From positions 124,001 to 188,000 of the forward strand of contig CANMSA010000012.1 of NCBI GenBank assembly GCA_947500385.1: DNA of 64,000 bases, given 5' to 3'. Position numbers and translations under genes: made by a program. Origin of the DNA: an uncultured Flavobacteriaceae bacterium. Its GTDB lineage: Bacteria; Bacteroidota; Bacteroidia; Flavobacteriales; Flavobacteriaceae. Positions 1 through 9,605 of this stretch are shown here, piece by piece. The notes under the pieces are model-generated. The model was not told where the DNA came from. It saw only the letters and a list, made by a program, of their open reading frames with translations, and made no database searches. The stretch's first letter is position 1. Each line of letters starts with the position of its first letter.

Positions 1-60
1 ATTTTGAATCGTGGGATTTTCATCCGAACTTACCGGCGATAAGAATACAACCCCTTGCTT

Positions 61-777
61 ATGCGTTATGTTGTGATAGTTGCTTTTTGTGTCTTGTTAC
101 AATCTTGTGTTGCCCAATCGAAGTCGCGTTTAATTGATGCTTCGCAAGAAACGATTACGAAGGAAGTATTTGATTACTATCTCTATTTCCCAGAGAATTA
201 TGAGGCCGATTCCGACGAAAAATTTCCACTATTGTTGTTTTTACACGGTGGGGGGGAATCGGGCGATAGCTTGATCGCCGTTAAAAGAAATGGGCCTCCA
301 AAACTAATTGCCAGGGGAAAACAGTTTCCGTTTTTAATACTGGCCCCCCAAAATCCACATAAAAGAAAATGGTGGAATACGCAGGCTTTGATACAGCTAT
401 TGGATACAATAGTGACCGAACACAAGGTAGACCCTAAAAGAGTTTATTTGACCGGACTCAGCCGGGGTGGGGGAGCTGCGTGGGAAATGGTGGTGCAATA
501 TCCTAAAAGGTTTGCAGCCTTAGCGGTTGTTTGTGGGATGACCCCTTTGCCCTATGCTTCTTGGATTGATAAAAAAATGCCCATTTGGGTGTTTCATGGA
601 GAAGAGGATAAATCAATACCTATCTCTGAGTCCCAGACCATGGTAGATCGCTTATTATCAATGGGGTATGATGTTAAATTCACCAAGTACCCCGGCGTAG
701 GACATGATTCTTGGATTCAGGCCTACAACACAGAGGAGTTATACGACTGGTTCGCCGAACAATCACGAAAAGACTAA
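61..777 (+). CDS. Secreted alpha/beta hydrolase (esterase) lipoprotein
   Basis: Alpha/beta-hydrolase of the phospholipase/carboxylesterase or PHB-depolymerase-like type, probably removing ester groups from a glycan at the cell surface. I chose ATG at 61 over the TTG two codons earlier. The N-terminus is a lipoprotein signal ending in LQSC (Cys about 16). Visible features are an oxyanion-type HGGG stretch near residue 63, the nucleophile in GLSRG (Ser134), an acid Asp183 in EEDK and His215 in GVGHD, so the triad is complete. Length, about 238 aa, fits a single catalytic domain with no carbohydrate-binding module. It lies 82 bp upstream of the GH9 gene on the same strand. The role as a polysaccharide esterase is inferred from context; a peptidase or feruloyl-esterase-like activity is also possible. 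Confidence 0.8.
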   Translation: MRYVVIVAFCVLLQSCVAQSKSRLIDASQETITKEVFDYYLYFPENYEADSDEKFPLLLFLHGGGESGDSLIAVKRNGPPKLIARGKQFPFLILAPQNPHKRKWWNTQALIQLLDTIVTEHKVDPKRVYLTGLSRGGGAAWEMVVQYPKRFAALAVVCGMTPLPYASWIDKKMPIWVFHGEEDKSIPISESQTMVDRLLSMGYDVKFTKYPGVGHDSWIQAYNTEELYDWFAEQSRKD

Positions 778-859
778 AAAAAGTGCCAAAACGATGAAAT
801 AAGAGCAAACCTCAATGGTATTTTTTTAGTAAATTCCTTGGCTAATCTAAACAAACTCC

Positions 860-2590
860 ATGCTGTTTTTCAACCGATTCTTTTTAGTTGTTCTTTGTTC
901 GTGTTCTATGTTTTTCGTTCTCAGTTGTGAGGAATCACTTCCCCCGATGACAGGGCAGTTTAGTGAGCAGATCAGGCTCAACCAAATAGGGTATTATCCG
1001 GGTTCGGAAAAGAAGGCGGTTATCGTATCACCGAAAAAAATCGATACATTTCATGTGGTCGATAGTACGACCATGACCGTTGTTTTTACGGGAAATCTAT
1101 CTCCGGTCCAGAATTGGAAATTAGCGGGAGAAGAAGTCCGTATCGCCGACTTTTCACAAGTATTGGATGAGGGAACCTATATGGTACTCGTTGGGGAACT
1201 TGGCTACTCCTATCCCTTTGAAATCAAAAAAAATGTGCTCAGAGAAGTATTCTTGGGTTCTGTAAAGGGTTTGTATTATCAAAGAACAGGAATGCCGCTA
1301 GAAAAGGAACATGCCGGCAAGTGGCATCGGCAAATGGCGCATCCGGATGATAGTATTCCTTTTCACCCCTCGAGCGGTAAAACCGAGGGATACATCGCAT
1401 CACCCGGCGGTTGGTATGATGCCGGGGATTACAATAAGTACATCGTAAACGCCACCTTTCCCCTGGGGCAATTCTATCTGTTACAAGAACAGTATCCAGA
1501 TGCTATCTTGGATAACCAGTTGAATATTCCCGAGAGTGGAAATGGGAAAAGTGATTACCTGGATGAGTTAAAATATGAAATGGATTGGGCGCTGACAATG
1601 CAAGATGCAGATGGGGGCTTGTTCCATAAGCTGACTACCAAGAACTTTGAAGGGATGGTCATGCCCAATAAAGCTATTAGTCAACGGTATATTGTAGGGA
1701 AAGGTACTACCGCCACTTTGGATTTTGCGGCCTGTGCCGCGCAGGCATATAGGGTTTTTAAGAGCGTAGACCCTGTCTATGCAAGTTCCTGTCTGTTGGC
1801 AGCAAAGAAGGCATACGATTGGGCTTTGGAGAACCCTGCCGTGGGCTTCGTCAACCCGGAGGATGTCCATACCGGTCAATACGGCGATACAAACTTTGAT
1901 GACGAGTGGTTTTGGGCGAATGCAGAACTTTTTGTTTCAACAAAAGATACCACTTATCTAAATTCTCTGAATACGAAAACAATGAATTTTGAATTTAAGG
2001 CAGGGGAAAGTTGGACCGGCTATATGCGTTTTTTAGGAATGTTTTCTTTTTTGAATCATAAGGAAAGTATTCCCGCAGCGCTCTATGCTTCCATTGCAAA
2101 AGGTATTCAAAAATCTGCGGACGATTTGGTAGTGAAATCCACAGAATTAGATTACTTTCAACCGATCGACGATTTTCATTGGGGATCTAACAGTGATGTT
2201 TTAAATGCGGCCATGATCATGGCGCAAGCATATCGTTTAAACCCAAAACCAGAGTATTTAAAGGGGGTGCAACAGGCTATGGACTATGTCTTAGGCGCCA
2301 ATGCTATGGGGGTCAGTTATCTTACGGGCTTTGGTGACAAGACCCCTATGAATATTCACCATAGACAAAGTGCCGCGGATACTATAGAACAACCGGTTCC
2401 CGGTTTGCTTTCTGGAGGGCCAAACAGCAGATTACAGGACGTTTCAGGAGGTGCCGTGTACCCCGAAAACCCTTCGCCCATGCAAAGTTGGGTGGATCAA
2501 GAACCAAGTTATGCGAGTAATGAAATCTGCTTAAATTGGAACGCTCCAATGACCTATGTTCTTGGTTTTTTGGAACAAGAATCAAACTAA
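860..2590 (+). CDS. GH9 endoglucanase lipoprotein with N-terminal Ig-like domain
   Basis: Glycoside hydrolase family 9, an inverting beta-glucanase (typically endo-beta-1,4-glucanase, sometimes exo or on mixed-linkage glucan or xyloglucan). The N-terminus is a lipoprotein signal with the lipobox at FVLSC, so it should sit on the membrane. A CelD_N-type Ig-like domain follows (about residues 35-125, starting IRLNQIGYYP). The catalytic (alpha/alpha)6 domain has the GWYDAGDYNKY motif with Asp187 and Asp190, the conserved NIHHR segment, and the general acid Glu555 in SNEICLNWN. All key residues are present and the 576 aa length is complete. It is between the esterase and the sulfatase on the same strand, 39 bp before the latter. 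The exact glucan substrate cannot be read from the sequence. Confidence 0.92.
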   Translation: MLFFNRFFLVVLCSCSMFFVLSCEESLPPMTGQFSEQIRLNQIGYYPGSEKKAVIVSPKKIDTFHVVDSTTMTVVFTGNLSPVQNWKLAGEEVRIADFSQVLDEGTYMVLVGELGYSYPFEIKKNVLREVFLGSVKGLYYQRTGMPLEKEHAGKWHRQMAHPDDSIPFHPSSGKTEGYIASPGGWYDAGDYNKYIVNATFPLGQFYLLQEQYPDAILDNQLNIPESGNGKSDYLDELKYEMDWALTMQDADGGLFHKLTTKNFEGMVMPNKAISQRYIVGKGTTATLDFAACAAQAYRVFKSVDPVYASSCLLAAKKAYDWALENPAVGFVNPEDVHTGQYGDTNFDDEWFWANAELFVSTKDTTYLNSLNTKTMNFEFKAGESWTGYMRFLGMFSFLNHKESIPAALYASIAKGIQKSADDLVVKSTELDYFQPIDDFHWGSNSDVLNAAMIMAQAYRLNPKPEYLKGVQQAMDYVLGANAMGVSYLTGFGDKTPMNIHHRQSAADTIEQPVPGLLSGGPNSRLQDVSGGAVYPENPSPMQSWVDQEPSYASNEICLNWNAPMTYVLGFLEQESN

Positions 2591-2629
2591 ACCGTCTAAT
2601 CCGTGCAAGGACCGCAAATAAGAACCACC

Positions 2630-4114
2630 ATGAGAAACGTAAAAACTTGGGGATTGCTAATCGTGTTATTAATGGGAGTTAGCTCCTTTGGAAAAAATTT
2701 GGATCCAAAACCAAAAAAGAAAAAGCCTAGAAATGTTATTTTTATTTTGACCGATGATCACCGTTTTGATTATATGGGCTTTACGGGAAAGGTACCTTGG
2801 TTAAAAACCCCGAATATGGATAAGCTCGCTGAAGAGGGGGCCTATTTGCCCAATGCCTATGTTACAACCTCATTGTGTTCCCCGAGTCGGGCGTCTATTT
2901 TGACAGGCCAATTTTCGCATTCCCATACGATTATTGACAATCAGGCACCCAATCCGGGAAATTTAAAATATTTCCCCGAGTATTTGGAAAAAGCGGGATA
3001 TCAAACCGGTTTTTTTGGAAAATGGCACATGGGAGATCACGGAGATGAGAAGCAACCCGGCTTTACCCATTGGGAGAGTTTTCCAGGGCAGGGTGTCTAT
3101 TATAACCCTACCTTGAATATCAACGGAAAGAGGATTGCTTACAAAGATTCGACCTATATAACCGACTTGTTAACCGAGCATGCGGTAGGTTGGTTAGAAA
3201 ACCGTGATAAAAAGAAGCCGTTCTTTATGTACCTGTCGCATAAGGCCGTACATGCTGCCTTTAAACCCGCTCGTCGTCATAAAGGCACCTATAAAGGAAA
3301 AAAAATTGATCTCCCCAGCACCTATGACCAAACAAAAAATGGGAAATATAAAGACCTAAAGTGGCCACAATGGGTGGCGGATCAGCGAATCAGCTGGCAC
3401 GGGGTCGATTATATGTACCACGATAATCGTGATATTCATGAGATGGTGGTAAATTATTGTGAAACATTGCTCGGCGTAGATGAAAGTATCGGTACGGTAA
3501 TGGACTACCTTAAGAAAGAAGGGTTGGATGAGTCCACTTTGGTGATTTATATGGGGGATAATGGTTTTAGCTGGGGCGAACATGGCCTGATCGATAAGCG
3601 TCATTTTTATGAGGAATCGGTTAAGGTACCTTTACTGGTTCGGTGCCCAGAGCTCTTCGAAGGTGGCATTGCGCCTGAACAAATGGTACAGAATATAGAT
3701 ATAGGGCCCACAGTATTGGCCGAAGCGGGTATAAAACAACCTGAGACAATGCCCGGGGTTTCGTTTGTGCCCATTTTAACAGGGGATACCAACGCAGTGG
3801 TCCGCAAAGAAGTTTTTTACGAATATTATTGGGAATACGATTTTCCGATGACGCCCACAGTGTACGGCATGCGAACAGATAAGTACAAACTAATGCGATA
3901 TCAGGGGATTTGGGATAGAAATGAGTTGTATGACATTCAAAATGATCCGAACGAAATGTACAATCTCATCGCTGATCCGGATAAGCAGGAAATAATCAAG
4001 TCAATGACCTCCTCGATATACGACTGGTTGGAAAAGACCGATGGAATGAACATTCCGCTAAAGCGAACCGTCAAGTATCGGTATGGAGATTATAAACATA
4101 TGAATGAGTACTGA
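2630..4114 (+). CDS. S1-family formylglycine sulfatase, secreted
   Basis: Type I (S1) sulfatase that should cleave sulfate esters from a polysaccharide. I chose ATG at 2630 because it opens directly into a signal peptide; the GTG at 2603 would add nine unneeded residues. Metal-binding Asp pair is visible in LTDDHRFD, the formylglycine site is CSPSR with Cys83 as the residue to be modified, and GKWHMGDH gives the catalytic Lys/His pair. Further metal ligands are in YMGDNGFSWGEHG. At 494 aa it is full length. Maturation needs an anaerobic or aerobic formylglycine-generating enzyme not seen here. The stop codon is one base away from the stop codon of the converging FG-GAP gene. Subfamily and the sulfated sugar are not assignable by eye. 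Confidence 0.93.
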   Translation: MRNVKTWGLLIVLLMGVSSFGKNLDPKPKKKKPRNVIFILTDDHRFDYMGFTGKVPWLKTPNMDKLAEEGAYLPNAYVTTSLCSPSRASILTGQFSHSHTIIDNQAPNPGNLKYFPEYLEKAGYQTGFFGKWHMGDHGDEKQPGFTHWESFPGQGVYYNPTLNINGKRIAYKDSTYITDLLTEHAVGWLENRDKKKPFFMYLSHKAVHAAFKPARRHKGTYKGKKIDLPSTYDQTKNGKYKDLKWPQWVADQRISWHGVDYMYHDNRDIHEMVVNYCETLLGVDESIGTVMDYLKKEGLDESTLVIYMGDNGFSWGEHGLIDKRHFYEESVKVPLLVRCPELFEGGIAPEQMVQNIDIGPTVLAEAGIKQPETMPGVSFVPILTGDTNAVVRKEVFYEYYWEYDFPMTPTVYGMRTDKYKLMRYQGIWDRNELYDIQNDPNEMYNLIADPDKQEIIKSMTSSIYDWLEKTDGMNIPLKRTVKYRYGDYKHMNEY

Positions 4115-4115
4115 T

Positions 4116-7100
4116 TTAGCGGTTTTTCTCAGGGATACTTCTTGTCTCCTTGCCTTTTCCATCAAAGAAACGCACACTCCGTATTTTCTCACTAATCGAT
4201 AGTGAACGACTTGATTGCGACTGAAAGCCATTGCCCCAGTAGTATTCACGAAGGTTTTTGCGGCCATTTTGGTATTCGATCAACGTTTTTACTTCGCTCG
4301 GCGCCAGAAGTATCGTTTCAGCGCTGTTGGTATTGTGCTCAAACACCCGAAGAGAATCGTTGTTTTGGGTGGCCACGATCAACGACTTCCCATTTCCCAA
4401 ACGAACCGATGCCAAACTCTTGCCGTTTCCAGGAACAAAAAAATGACTTTCTTCCAAAGCTGTTGCAGTAAAACCTTTATCTCCCTTGTTTTTTAGAAGA
4501 AGTCCATTGAAGGCATCTGCCTTCCCTTGTTGTACCTCCATGCCAAAATCGTTGCCGATAAGCAGTATATCTAACAGTTGGTCATCATCAACATCTATGG
4601 GGATAGTACCATATATCGGTGCCAACTGCGCTTCCATAGGAAAGGCATGTAGTTTAAATGTACCATTACCGATATTTTCGACCCATCCACTTTTCATATA
4701 ATTATAGGTCAGAATGGTGGCGTGGTTCATGGTACCTTCCGGGAATATCTCTGGCATGGTCATCGCTCCAAATTCGCCGAAAGAATTAAATTTTTTGCGA
4801 ATGCCCACAAACTGTTTGGTGACATCTTGCCAGGGGTGGTACATATACTCCCGTTTCACACCAATGCTGTCACGCAGGTAATAGGATATTAAAGGGTCAA
4901 TAGAACCATTTTTATCAAGGTCTTTCGCATAGATTCGTACGGGTTGCTCCTGCGTGCCCTTAAAATAGCTATTCATACCAAAATTCCCCACTATATAATC
5001 TGTATCCCCGTCATTATCCAGATCTGCGGGAGACAGACTGTTCCACCATCCTGAATATTCATCAATTCCCGTACTAGCGGTAATTTCTTGTAAAGTACCA
5101 CTGGTATTCTTAAAGAAACGCAAAGGCATCCATTCTGTTGCAAGAATCAAATCCGGCCAAGAATCCCCGTTAAAATCGGTCCATAAGGCATCACTGACCA
5201 AGCCTGCAAAAACAAGTTCCTTAGAAACGGTCGCGGTTACATCAACGAATTTGATCTCCCCGTTTGCGCTTTCGTTCCTAAGGATAAAACTCCGGTCTGC
5301 CAGGGGGTAGGAGAATGAAAGTACACGGCTTCCGATAAAAAGATCTAAGTCTCCGTCCTGATCAAAGTCGGCCGCCTTCACAGCAGAGGAGTTAGCCTTT
5401 ATAAGGGGTAGGGCATTTTCAGCAAGTGAAAAATTACCTGCACCGTCATTCTTAAAAAGTACATCTGTATACAGTTCCGCACCTACAGGGTACTGCCCAC
5501 AGCCACGGGCAATGTAAAGGTCCAAATCCCCATCGCCGTCAGCATCGAAGAGCAATGTACCTGCGTCTTCTTCTAGTTTACGACCTTGTTTGAAGTTGGC
5601 ATCCTTTCGCTCAAAAACACCTTCGGGGGTTTGGAACAAAAAGATTTCATCGAAAGACCGGCTTCCTGCCACCAGTATATCGTCTAACCCATCGTTGTTG
5701 AGGTCGCCGACCGAAATAGAAGGGCCAAACTGAGAGAATTTATGTGGTATGGTGGTTTGAAAATTAAAATCGATAAAATCATGGTCCCCGATAAAGTGGT
5801 CTAACAGGTATTTGGTAGTCACTTCTTTAAAGACTTCCTTCTTAAGCGTGTCGATCTTTTTTACTACCAGGTCAGGCGTAGGATGATACGCAACCATCAA
5901 AGTTGTATCTGCACTGGTTTGAAAAATATCCTGACGACTACCATTTGGCCAACGAATTTTTATACTGTCTACCTGATCGATATTGCCAAGGCCAAAGTGC
6001 AGTGCTTGCTCCGGTTGGGATAAATAACCCCGACCTGAGAGTAGTTGTTTGTTTTGGGTAAGACCTCCTGCAAAAATCTGTGCCGAAGCCCCAATGGCAT
6101 TTTTATTTTGGTCAGGGCCGATAAGTTTTAGGCGTAGATAGTGTTCGTTTGGATAAAGGGTTTCCGCATTGTTTTGCATCAACAAAACGGGTTCATTGAT
6201 GTTGTTGATTACAAGGTCTAAATCTCCATCATTGTCGAGGTCGCCGTAGGCAGCACCATTGGAATAGGTGCCGAAATCAAGCCCCCATGCCTTGGTAACA
6301 TCTTCAAAGAGCAACTCCCCTTTGTTCTTAAAAACAAAATTGGGAATCTTTATTTCGGGAATGGCGGCAATCAATTTTTCTTTGCTAAGCAATCGTTTTG
6401 CGGTAACTCTAAAGTCTCCAAAATCTCTGTCGGTCACATCTTTGGGAAAACCGTTGGTGATGAAGAGGTCTTGCCATCCATCATTGTCATAATCGGCAAA
6501 GAGCGGGGCCCAGCTCCAATCCGTTTCTTGGATTCCTGCATACATGCCCACTTCACTAAAAATGGGTAAGTCATTTTGAGGATTGGTGCCCATATTCACT
6601 TGAAGGGTATTCCTGGCATACTGAAATTCATATCCAAAACGTTTGGTAAAAACTTCCTTTTGATAGTTGCTGGGACCTTGAAACAGTTTTTTTCTCTTGT
6701 TGTAGTAGGGTTGCATTTCAGTCGTATAGATATCCATGCGGCCGTTGTTATCTACATCGGCAATATCGCTGCCCATAGAGGAAAGACTGAAATGCTTGAA
6801 GAGCTCCCCAGCTTTATTTGTAAAAGTCCCATCCTGATTATTGATATAAATAAGATCGTTACTTAGAAAATCATTCGCGACATAGATATCGGGCCAGTTG
6901 TCTTCGTTGAAATCATGTATTAGGGTACTATGGCTATACCCGTGGTACCGGATTCCAGCTTTTTTGGATATGTCTACGAAATACTGCCGTTCTAGGCTAT
7001 CATGAAAAGTATTCTCATACAAACGATCCCGACTTGGGGAAGAACCATCGTCATTTAAAGGTCTAAACTCGCCTGGGTCAATGTCATCAATACGATTAAC

Positions 7101-7703
7101 GCCAATAAAGACATCAAGGTCTCCATCCTGATCAAAATCAAAAAATTGGGCATGTGAGGAATAGCTTGCATCATCAAGACCGTACTCTTTTCCCATTTCG
7201 ATGAATTCCGGGAGTCCGTCTTCATTATTCCCTTGGTTAATGTATAACAGGTTGGCCCGCTGCTCGGTTACTTTTCGAAACGTATTACATACATAAATAT
7301 CCAACTTTCCATCAGCGTTAACATCTACCAGTGAAACACCTGAGGACCACATGAGGGAGTCCCTTTTTTGAATACCTGCTGTTTTTGAGACATCCTGGAA
7401 GGTGAGTTGTCCTCGATTAAGGAAGAGCTTATTGTCTACTTGGTTGCCTGCAAGAAAAACATCTTCGAACCCATCACCATTTACGTCACCTATTGCGACT
7501 CCCGCGCCATTGTAAACAAACTCATTGTCCAAAATATTAATACTGTCATTTTCGATCAAGTGATTATTGAAGTGTAATCCTGATTCAGATTCTTCTACGA
7601 CGGAAAACAAAGTGGGGCTTGGGTGCTCCTTGCATGAAACGACAAGGAATACTATTCCTACCACTAAAATCAAAGTAGTAAAAAGAGGGGATTTTAAATT
7701 CAT
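4116..7703 (-). CDS. FG-GAP/VCBS repeat lipoprotein with central ASPIC/UnbV domain
   Basis: Large surface lipoprotein (1195 aa; lipobox VVSC, Cys24) made of beta-propeller-like FG-GAP/VCBS repeats. About fourteen calcium-loop motifs of the D-x-D/N-x-D/N-G-x-x-D type can be counted, for example DVNGDGFED, DFDQDGDLD, DLDNDGDLD and DLDNDGDTD, arranged in two propeller-like halves. An ASPIC/UnbV domain (about residues 518-595, with ALHFGLG and IRWPNGSRQ) lies between them. Such proteins are common in Bacteroidota polysaccharide loci and are presumed to bind ligands or partners; no enzymatic motif is seen. The gene lies downstream of susD on the same strand, but a terminator (7766-7794) separates them. 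It converges on the sulfatase gene with one base between the two stop codons. Function is inferred from family only. Confidence 0.88.
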   Translation of the reverse strand: MNLKSPLFTTLILVVGIVFLVVSCKEHPSPTLFSVVEESESGLHFNNHLIENDSINILDNEFVYNGAGVAIGDVNGDGFEDVFLAGNQVDNKLFLNRGQLTFQDVSKTAGIQKRDSLMWSSGVSLVDVNADGKLDIYVCNTFRKVTEQRANLLYINQGNNEDGLPEFIEMGKEYGLDDASYSSHAQFFDFDQDGDLDVFIGVNRIDDIDPGEFRPLNDDGSSPSRDRLYENTFHDSLERQYFVDISKKAGIRYHGYSHSTLIHDFNEDNWPDIYVANDFLSNDLIYINNQDGTFTNKAGELFKHFSLSSMGSDIADVDNNGRMDIYTTEMQPYYNKRKKLFQGPSNYQKEVFTKRFGYEFQYARNTLQVNMGTNPQNDLPIFSEVGMYAGIQETDWSWAPLFADYDNDGWQDLFITNGFPKDVTDRDFGDFRVTAKRLLSKEKLIAAIPEIKIPNFVFKNKGELLFEDVTKAWGLDFGTYSNGAAYGDLDNDGDLDLVINNINEPVLLMQNNAETLYPNEHYLRLKLIGPDQNKNAIGASAQIFAGGLTQNKQLLSGRGYLSQPEQALHFGLGNIDQVDSIKIRWPNGSRQDIFQTSADTTLMVAYHPTPDLVVKKIDTLKKEVFKEVTTKYLLDHFIGDHDFIDFNFQTTIPHKFSQFGPSISVGDLNNDGLDDILVAGSRSFDEIFLFQTPEGVFERKDANFKQGRKLEEDAGTLLFDADGDGDLDLYIARGCGQYPVGAELYTDVLFKNDGAGNFSLAENALPLIKANSSAVKAADFDQDGDLDLFIGSRVLSFSYPLADRSFILRNESANGEIKFVDVTATVSKELVFAGLVSDALWTDFNGDSWPDLILATEWMPLRFFKNTSGTLQEITASTGIDEYSGWWNSLSPADLDNDGDTDYIVGNFGMNSYFKGTQEQPVRIYAKDLDKNGSIDPLISYYLRDSIGVKREYMYHPWQDVTKQFVGIRKKFNSFGEFGAMTMPEIFPEGTMNHATILTYNYMKSGWVENIGNGTFKLHAFPMEAQLAPIYGTIPIDVDDDQLLDILLIGNDFGMEVQQGKADAFNGLLLKNKGDKGFTATALEESHFFVPGNGKSLASVRLGNGKSLIVATQNNDSLRVFEHNTNSAETILLAPSEVKTLIEYQNGRKNLREYYWGNGFQSQSSRSLSISEKIRSVRFFDGKGKETRSIPEKNR

Positions 7704-7765
7704 TTTTGTTTTGAAATATGATTGAATGGCTAGCTACAAAGATGCACGAACCTTCGGAAAGACAC

Positions 7766-7794
7766 AAAAAAAAGCCGCCTAAATGGCGGCTTTT
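7766..7794 (-). terminator. Rho-independent terminator behind susD
   Basis: A perfect 9-bp GC-rich stem (7771-7779 with 7785-7793, core GCCGCC/GGCGGC) encloses a 5-base loop, and in the - direction it runs into eight consecutive T residues. It begins about 20 bases after the susD stop codon, so it should end most susC-susD transcripts before the FG-GAP gene. In the + direction only four T residues follow, so it is mainly a - strand signal. Confidence 0.85.
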
Positions 7795-7813
7795 CAATAA
7801 AATATACACTGAT

Positions 7814-9541
7814 TTAGTATCCAGGATTCTGCATTAATATGTCAGGACCTTGAATATCTATTTGTGTTTGAGGAATAGGATAGTACTCATTCTTCCCTGC
7901 GGTGAAACTTGCCCCACCAAACTTGGTTACAAGCAAGGTAGATTCGTACGCCAAATAAGCATTTAGCTCATCGGCCGCAACGCCCCATCGCACTAGGTCA
8001 AAGAAACGATGCCCTTCACCGGAAAGTTCCAATTTTCTTTCAAAGCGAACCGCATTTCTTGCAAATGCTTGGTCCGGGAAAGAAGTATACTCGGCAATCT
8101 CATAGTTCGCGGCATCCGTACCATCTTCATTTTTTACCCAATAGGTAGCATTTGCTGCACGTGCTCGTACCTGATTCACATACGCAAGCGCTTGTGTTAA
8201 GGAACCAGCCTCCACTTCCGCTTCGGCAGCCATCAACAACACATCGGCAAAACGAATAATCGTATAGTTCATCGTTGCATAACCTCTTGTCCAAGAACTG
8301 GCATCGGTAAAAGAACCATCTTGGCCCGCTCGATATACATATTTTCTAGGAGAATAGGGTCCAGCGTATGGCTGGCTACGAATCCAAGCTTTTCCTGGGT
8401 GAGGTCCCCATCCCAAGTAGGGAATATCCCTTCTACCTACAGAATGGTCTAATCGTGGATCCAAGGTTCCTGCATCAGGGGTAAATGGATCGGCGGAGTC
8501 AACATTGAAGTCGGTCACCAACGGATCGCTGTTATAGGAACCGTCTAATAATGGTAATCCTGCAGATGTTCTAAAAGAATTCGCCAACTCGAAACTTGGT
8601 TGAAAGAATCCACAACAGTTACCTGGGCCATCTTCACCAGTATTGTATGGATAGTTCAAATCATCAAAGGCATTTGAATTTTGAACACTACCGGTATTAT
8701 TAGCCGATTCTACATCCATCACGGCCTCGGCATGGTTGTCGTTTTCTGCATTGTATATAGATCCGTAGTCATCCAACAGGGCGTATGGCAATCCATTAGA
8801 GGTTGTCCCATTGGCAATGGTATCGTCGAACCAAGTCTTGGCTTGGGCGAATTTACCTTGAAACAACATGGCTTTCCCCATATAAGCCGCTGCGGCCCAT
8901 TTGTTTACTCTACCGGCTCCGTTTTCTCCAGGAAGGTTATCATATGCAAATTGGAAATCCGCCTCTATCAACGGCCAAACATCCGTATTGTTTGCGACCA
9001 GGATTACTTCTGTCGGCAATACGGTTTCATCAAATACGGGAATGTTGTTGAAGTGCTTTTTCAAATCGAAGTAAAAATGCCCTCTCAACAAGCGGGCCTC
9101 ACCAGCAATTCTGGCTGCATCACCTGCCGTTATATCGGTAGCATTGGCAAGTGCCCTTAAAACAGCATTTGCACGGTTTACCCCTTCGAAACGCCCTCTC
9201 CAGTAGTTATTGATATCTCCACTGGTAGGATCTATCTCATATCGCTGTACCGGGTTGATGGCGGAATAATCACCCGCATCGGTACCTTTATTGGCATCAC
9301 CACCAACAATGGAGCCGGTTACCCAGTGATTGGGACCTTCGAAACGGTTGCCGAACACTCCGTTCAGCGCGGCGTAGGTACCGATAAGGAGCCCTTCAAT
9401 ACCATCCTTGGTATTTACTTGGGCATCCGCTAGAGAGCCCGTAGGAGCAATCTCTAAAAATTCATCATTACAGGATACTCCTGTCATAAGGAGCGCCGCT
9501 GCAATCACGAACAACTTTTTGGAATTTAGAATTGATTTCAT
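7814..9541 (-). CDS. susD: SusD/RagB-family outer-membrane glycan-binding lipoprotein
   Basis: Glycan-binding lipoprotein that forms the lid of the SusC channel on the outer surface. Start taken as ATG at 9541, where a lipoprotein signal begins and ends in TGVSC (Cys24, followed by NDEF); the longer reading frame adds an unlikely 14-residue lysine/serine-rich stretch. The helical TPR core is recognisable (ANAVLRALAN, EARLLRGHFYFDL, WAAAAYMGKAML) as is the C-terminal SusD signature (RFADVLLMAAEAEVEAG, RKLELSGEGHRFFDLVRWG). 575 aa is typical. It follows susC after 64 bp in one transcription unit, and a strong terminator follows it. The bound glycan is unknown; the linked GH9 and sulfatase suggest a sulfated or beta-glucan-containing polysaccharide. 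Confidence 0.95.
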   Translation of the reverse strand: MKSILNSKKLFVIAAALLMTGVSCNDEFLEIAPTGSLADAQVNTKDGIEGLLIGTYAALNGVFGNRFEGPNHWVTGSIVGGDANKGTDAGDYSAINPVQRYEIDPTSGDINNYWRGRFEGVNRANAVLRALANATDITAGDAARIAGEARLLRGHFYFDLKKHFNNIPVFDETVLPTEVILVANNTDVWPLIEADFQFAYDNLPGENGAGRVNKWAAAAYMGKAMLFQGKFAQAKTWFDDTIANGTTSNGLPYALLDDYGSIYNAENDNHAEAVMDVESANNTGSVQNSNAFDDLNYPYNTGEDGPGNCCGFFQPSFELANSFRTSAGLPLLDGSYNSDPLVTDFNVDSADPFTPDAGTLDPRLDHSVGRRDIPYLGWGPHPGKAWIRSQPYAGPYSPRKYVYRAGQDGSFTDASSWTRGYATMNYTIIRFADVLLMAAEAEVEAGSLTQALAYVNQVRARAANATYWVKNEDGTDAANYEIAEYTSFPDQAFARNAVRFERKLELSGEGHRFFDLVRWGVAADELNAYLAYESTLLVTKFGGASFTAGKNEYYPIPQTQIDIQGPDILMQNPGY

Positions 9542-9605
9542 AGTTAAATTTTTGCTTAAAGATATTGATTTTTTTTTACACAAATATCACGGAATTATCA
9601 CATTA

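Noticed and set aside
1-54. Possible C-terminal tail of a gene entering from the left (open frames 1 and 3).
   Set aside because: Too short to choose a frame: one stops at 40-42, the other runs on into the esterase gene; no family is recognisable.
8681-9160. 159-codon + strand frame inside susD.
   Set aside because: Antisense to an intact, conserved SusD gene; no recognisable protein features.
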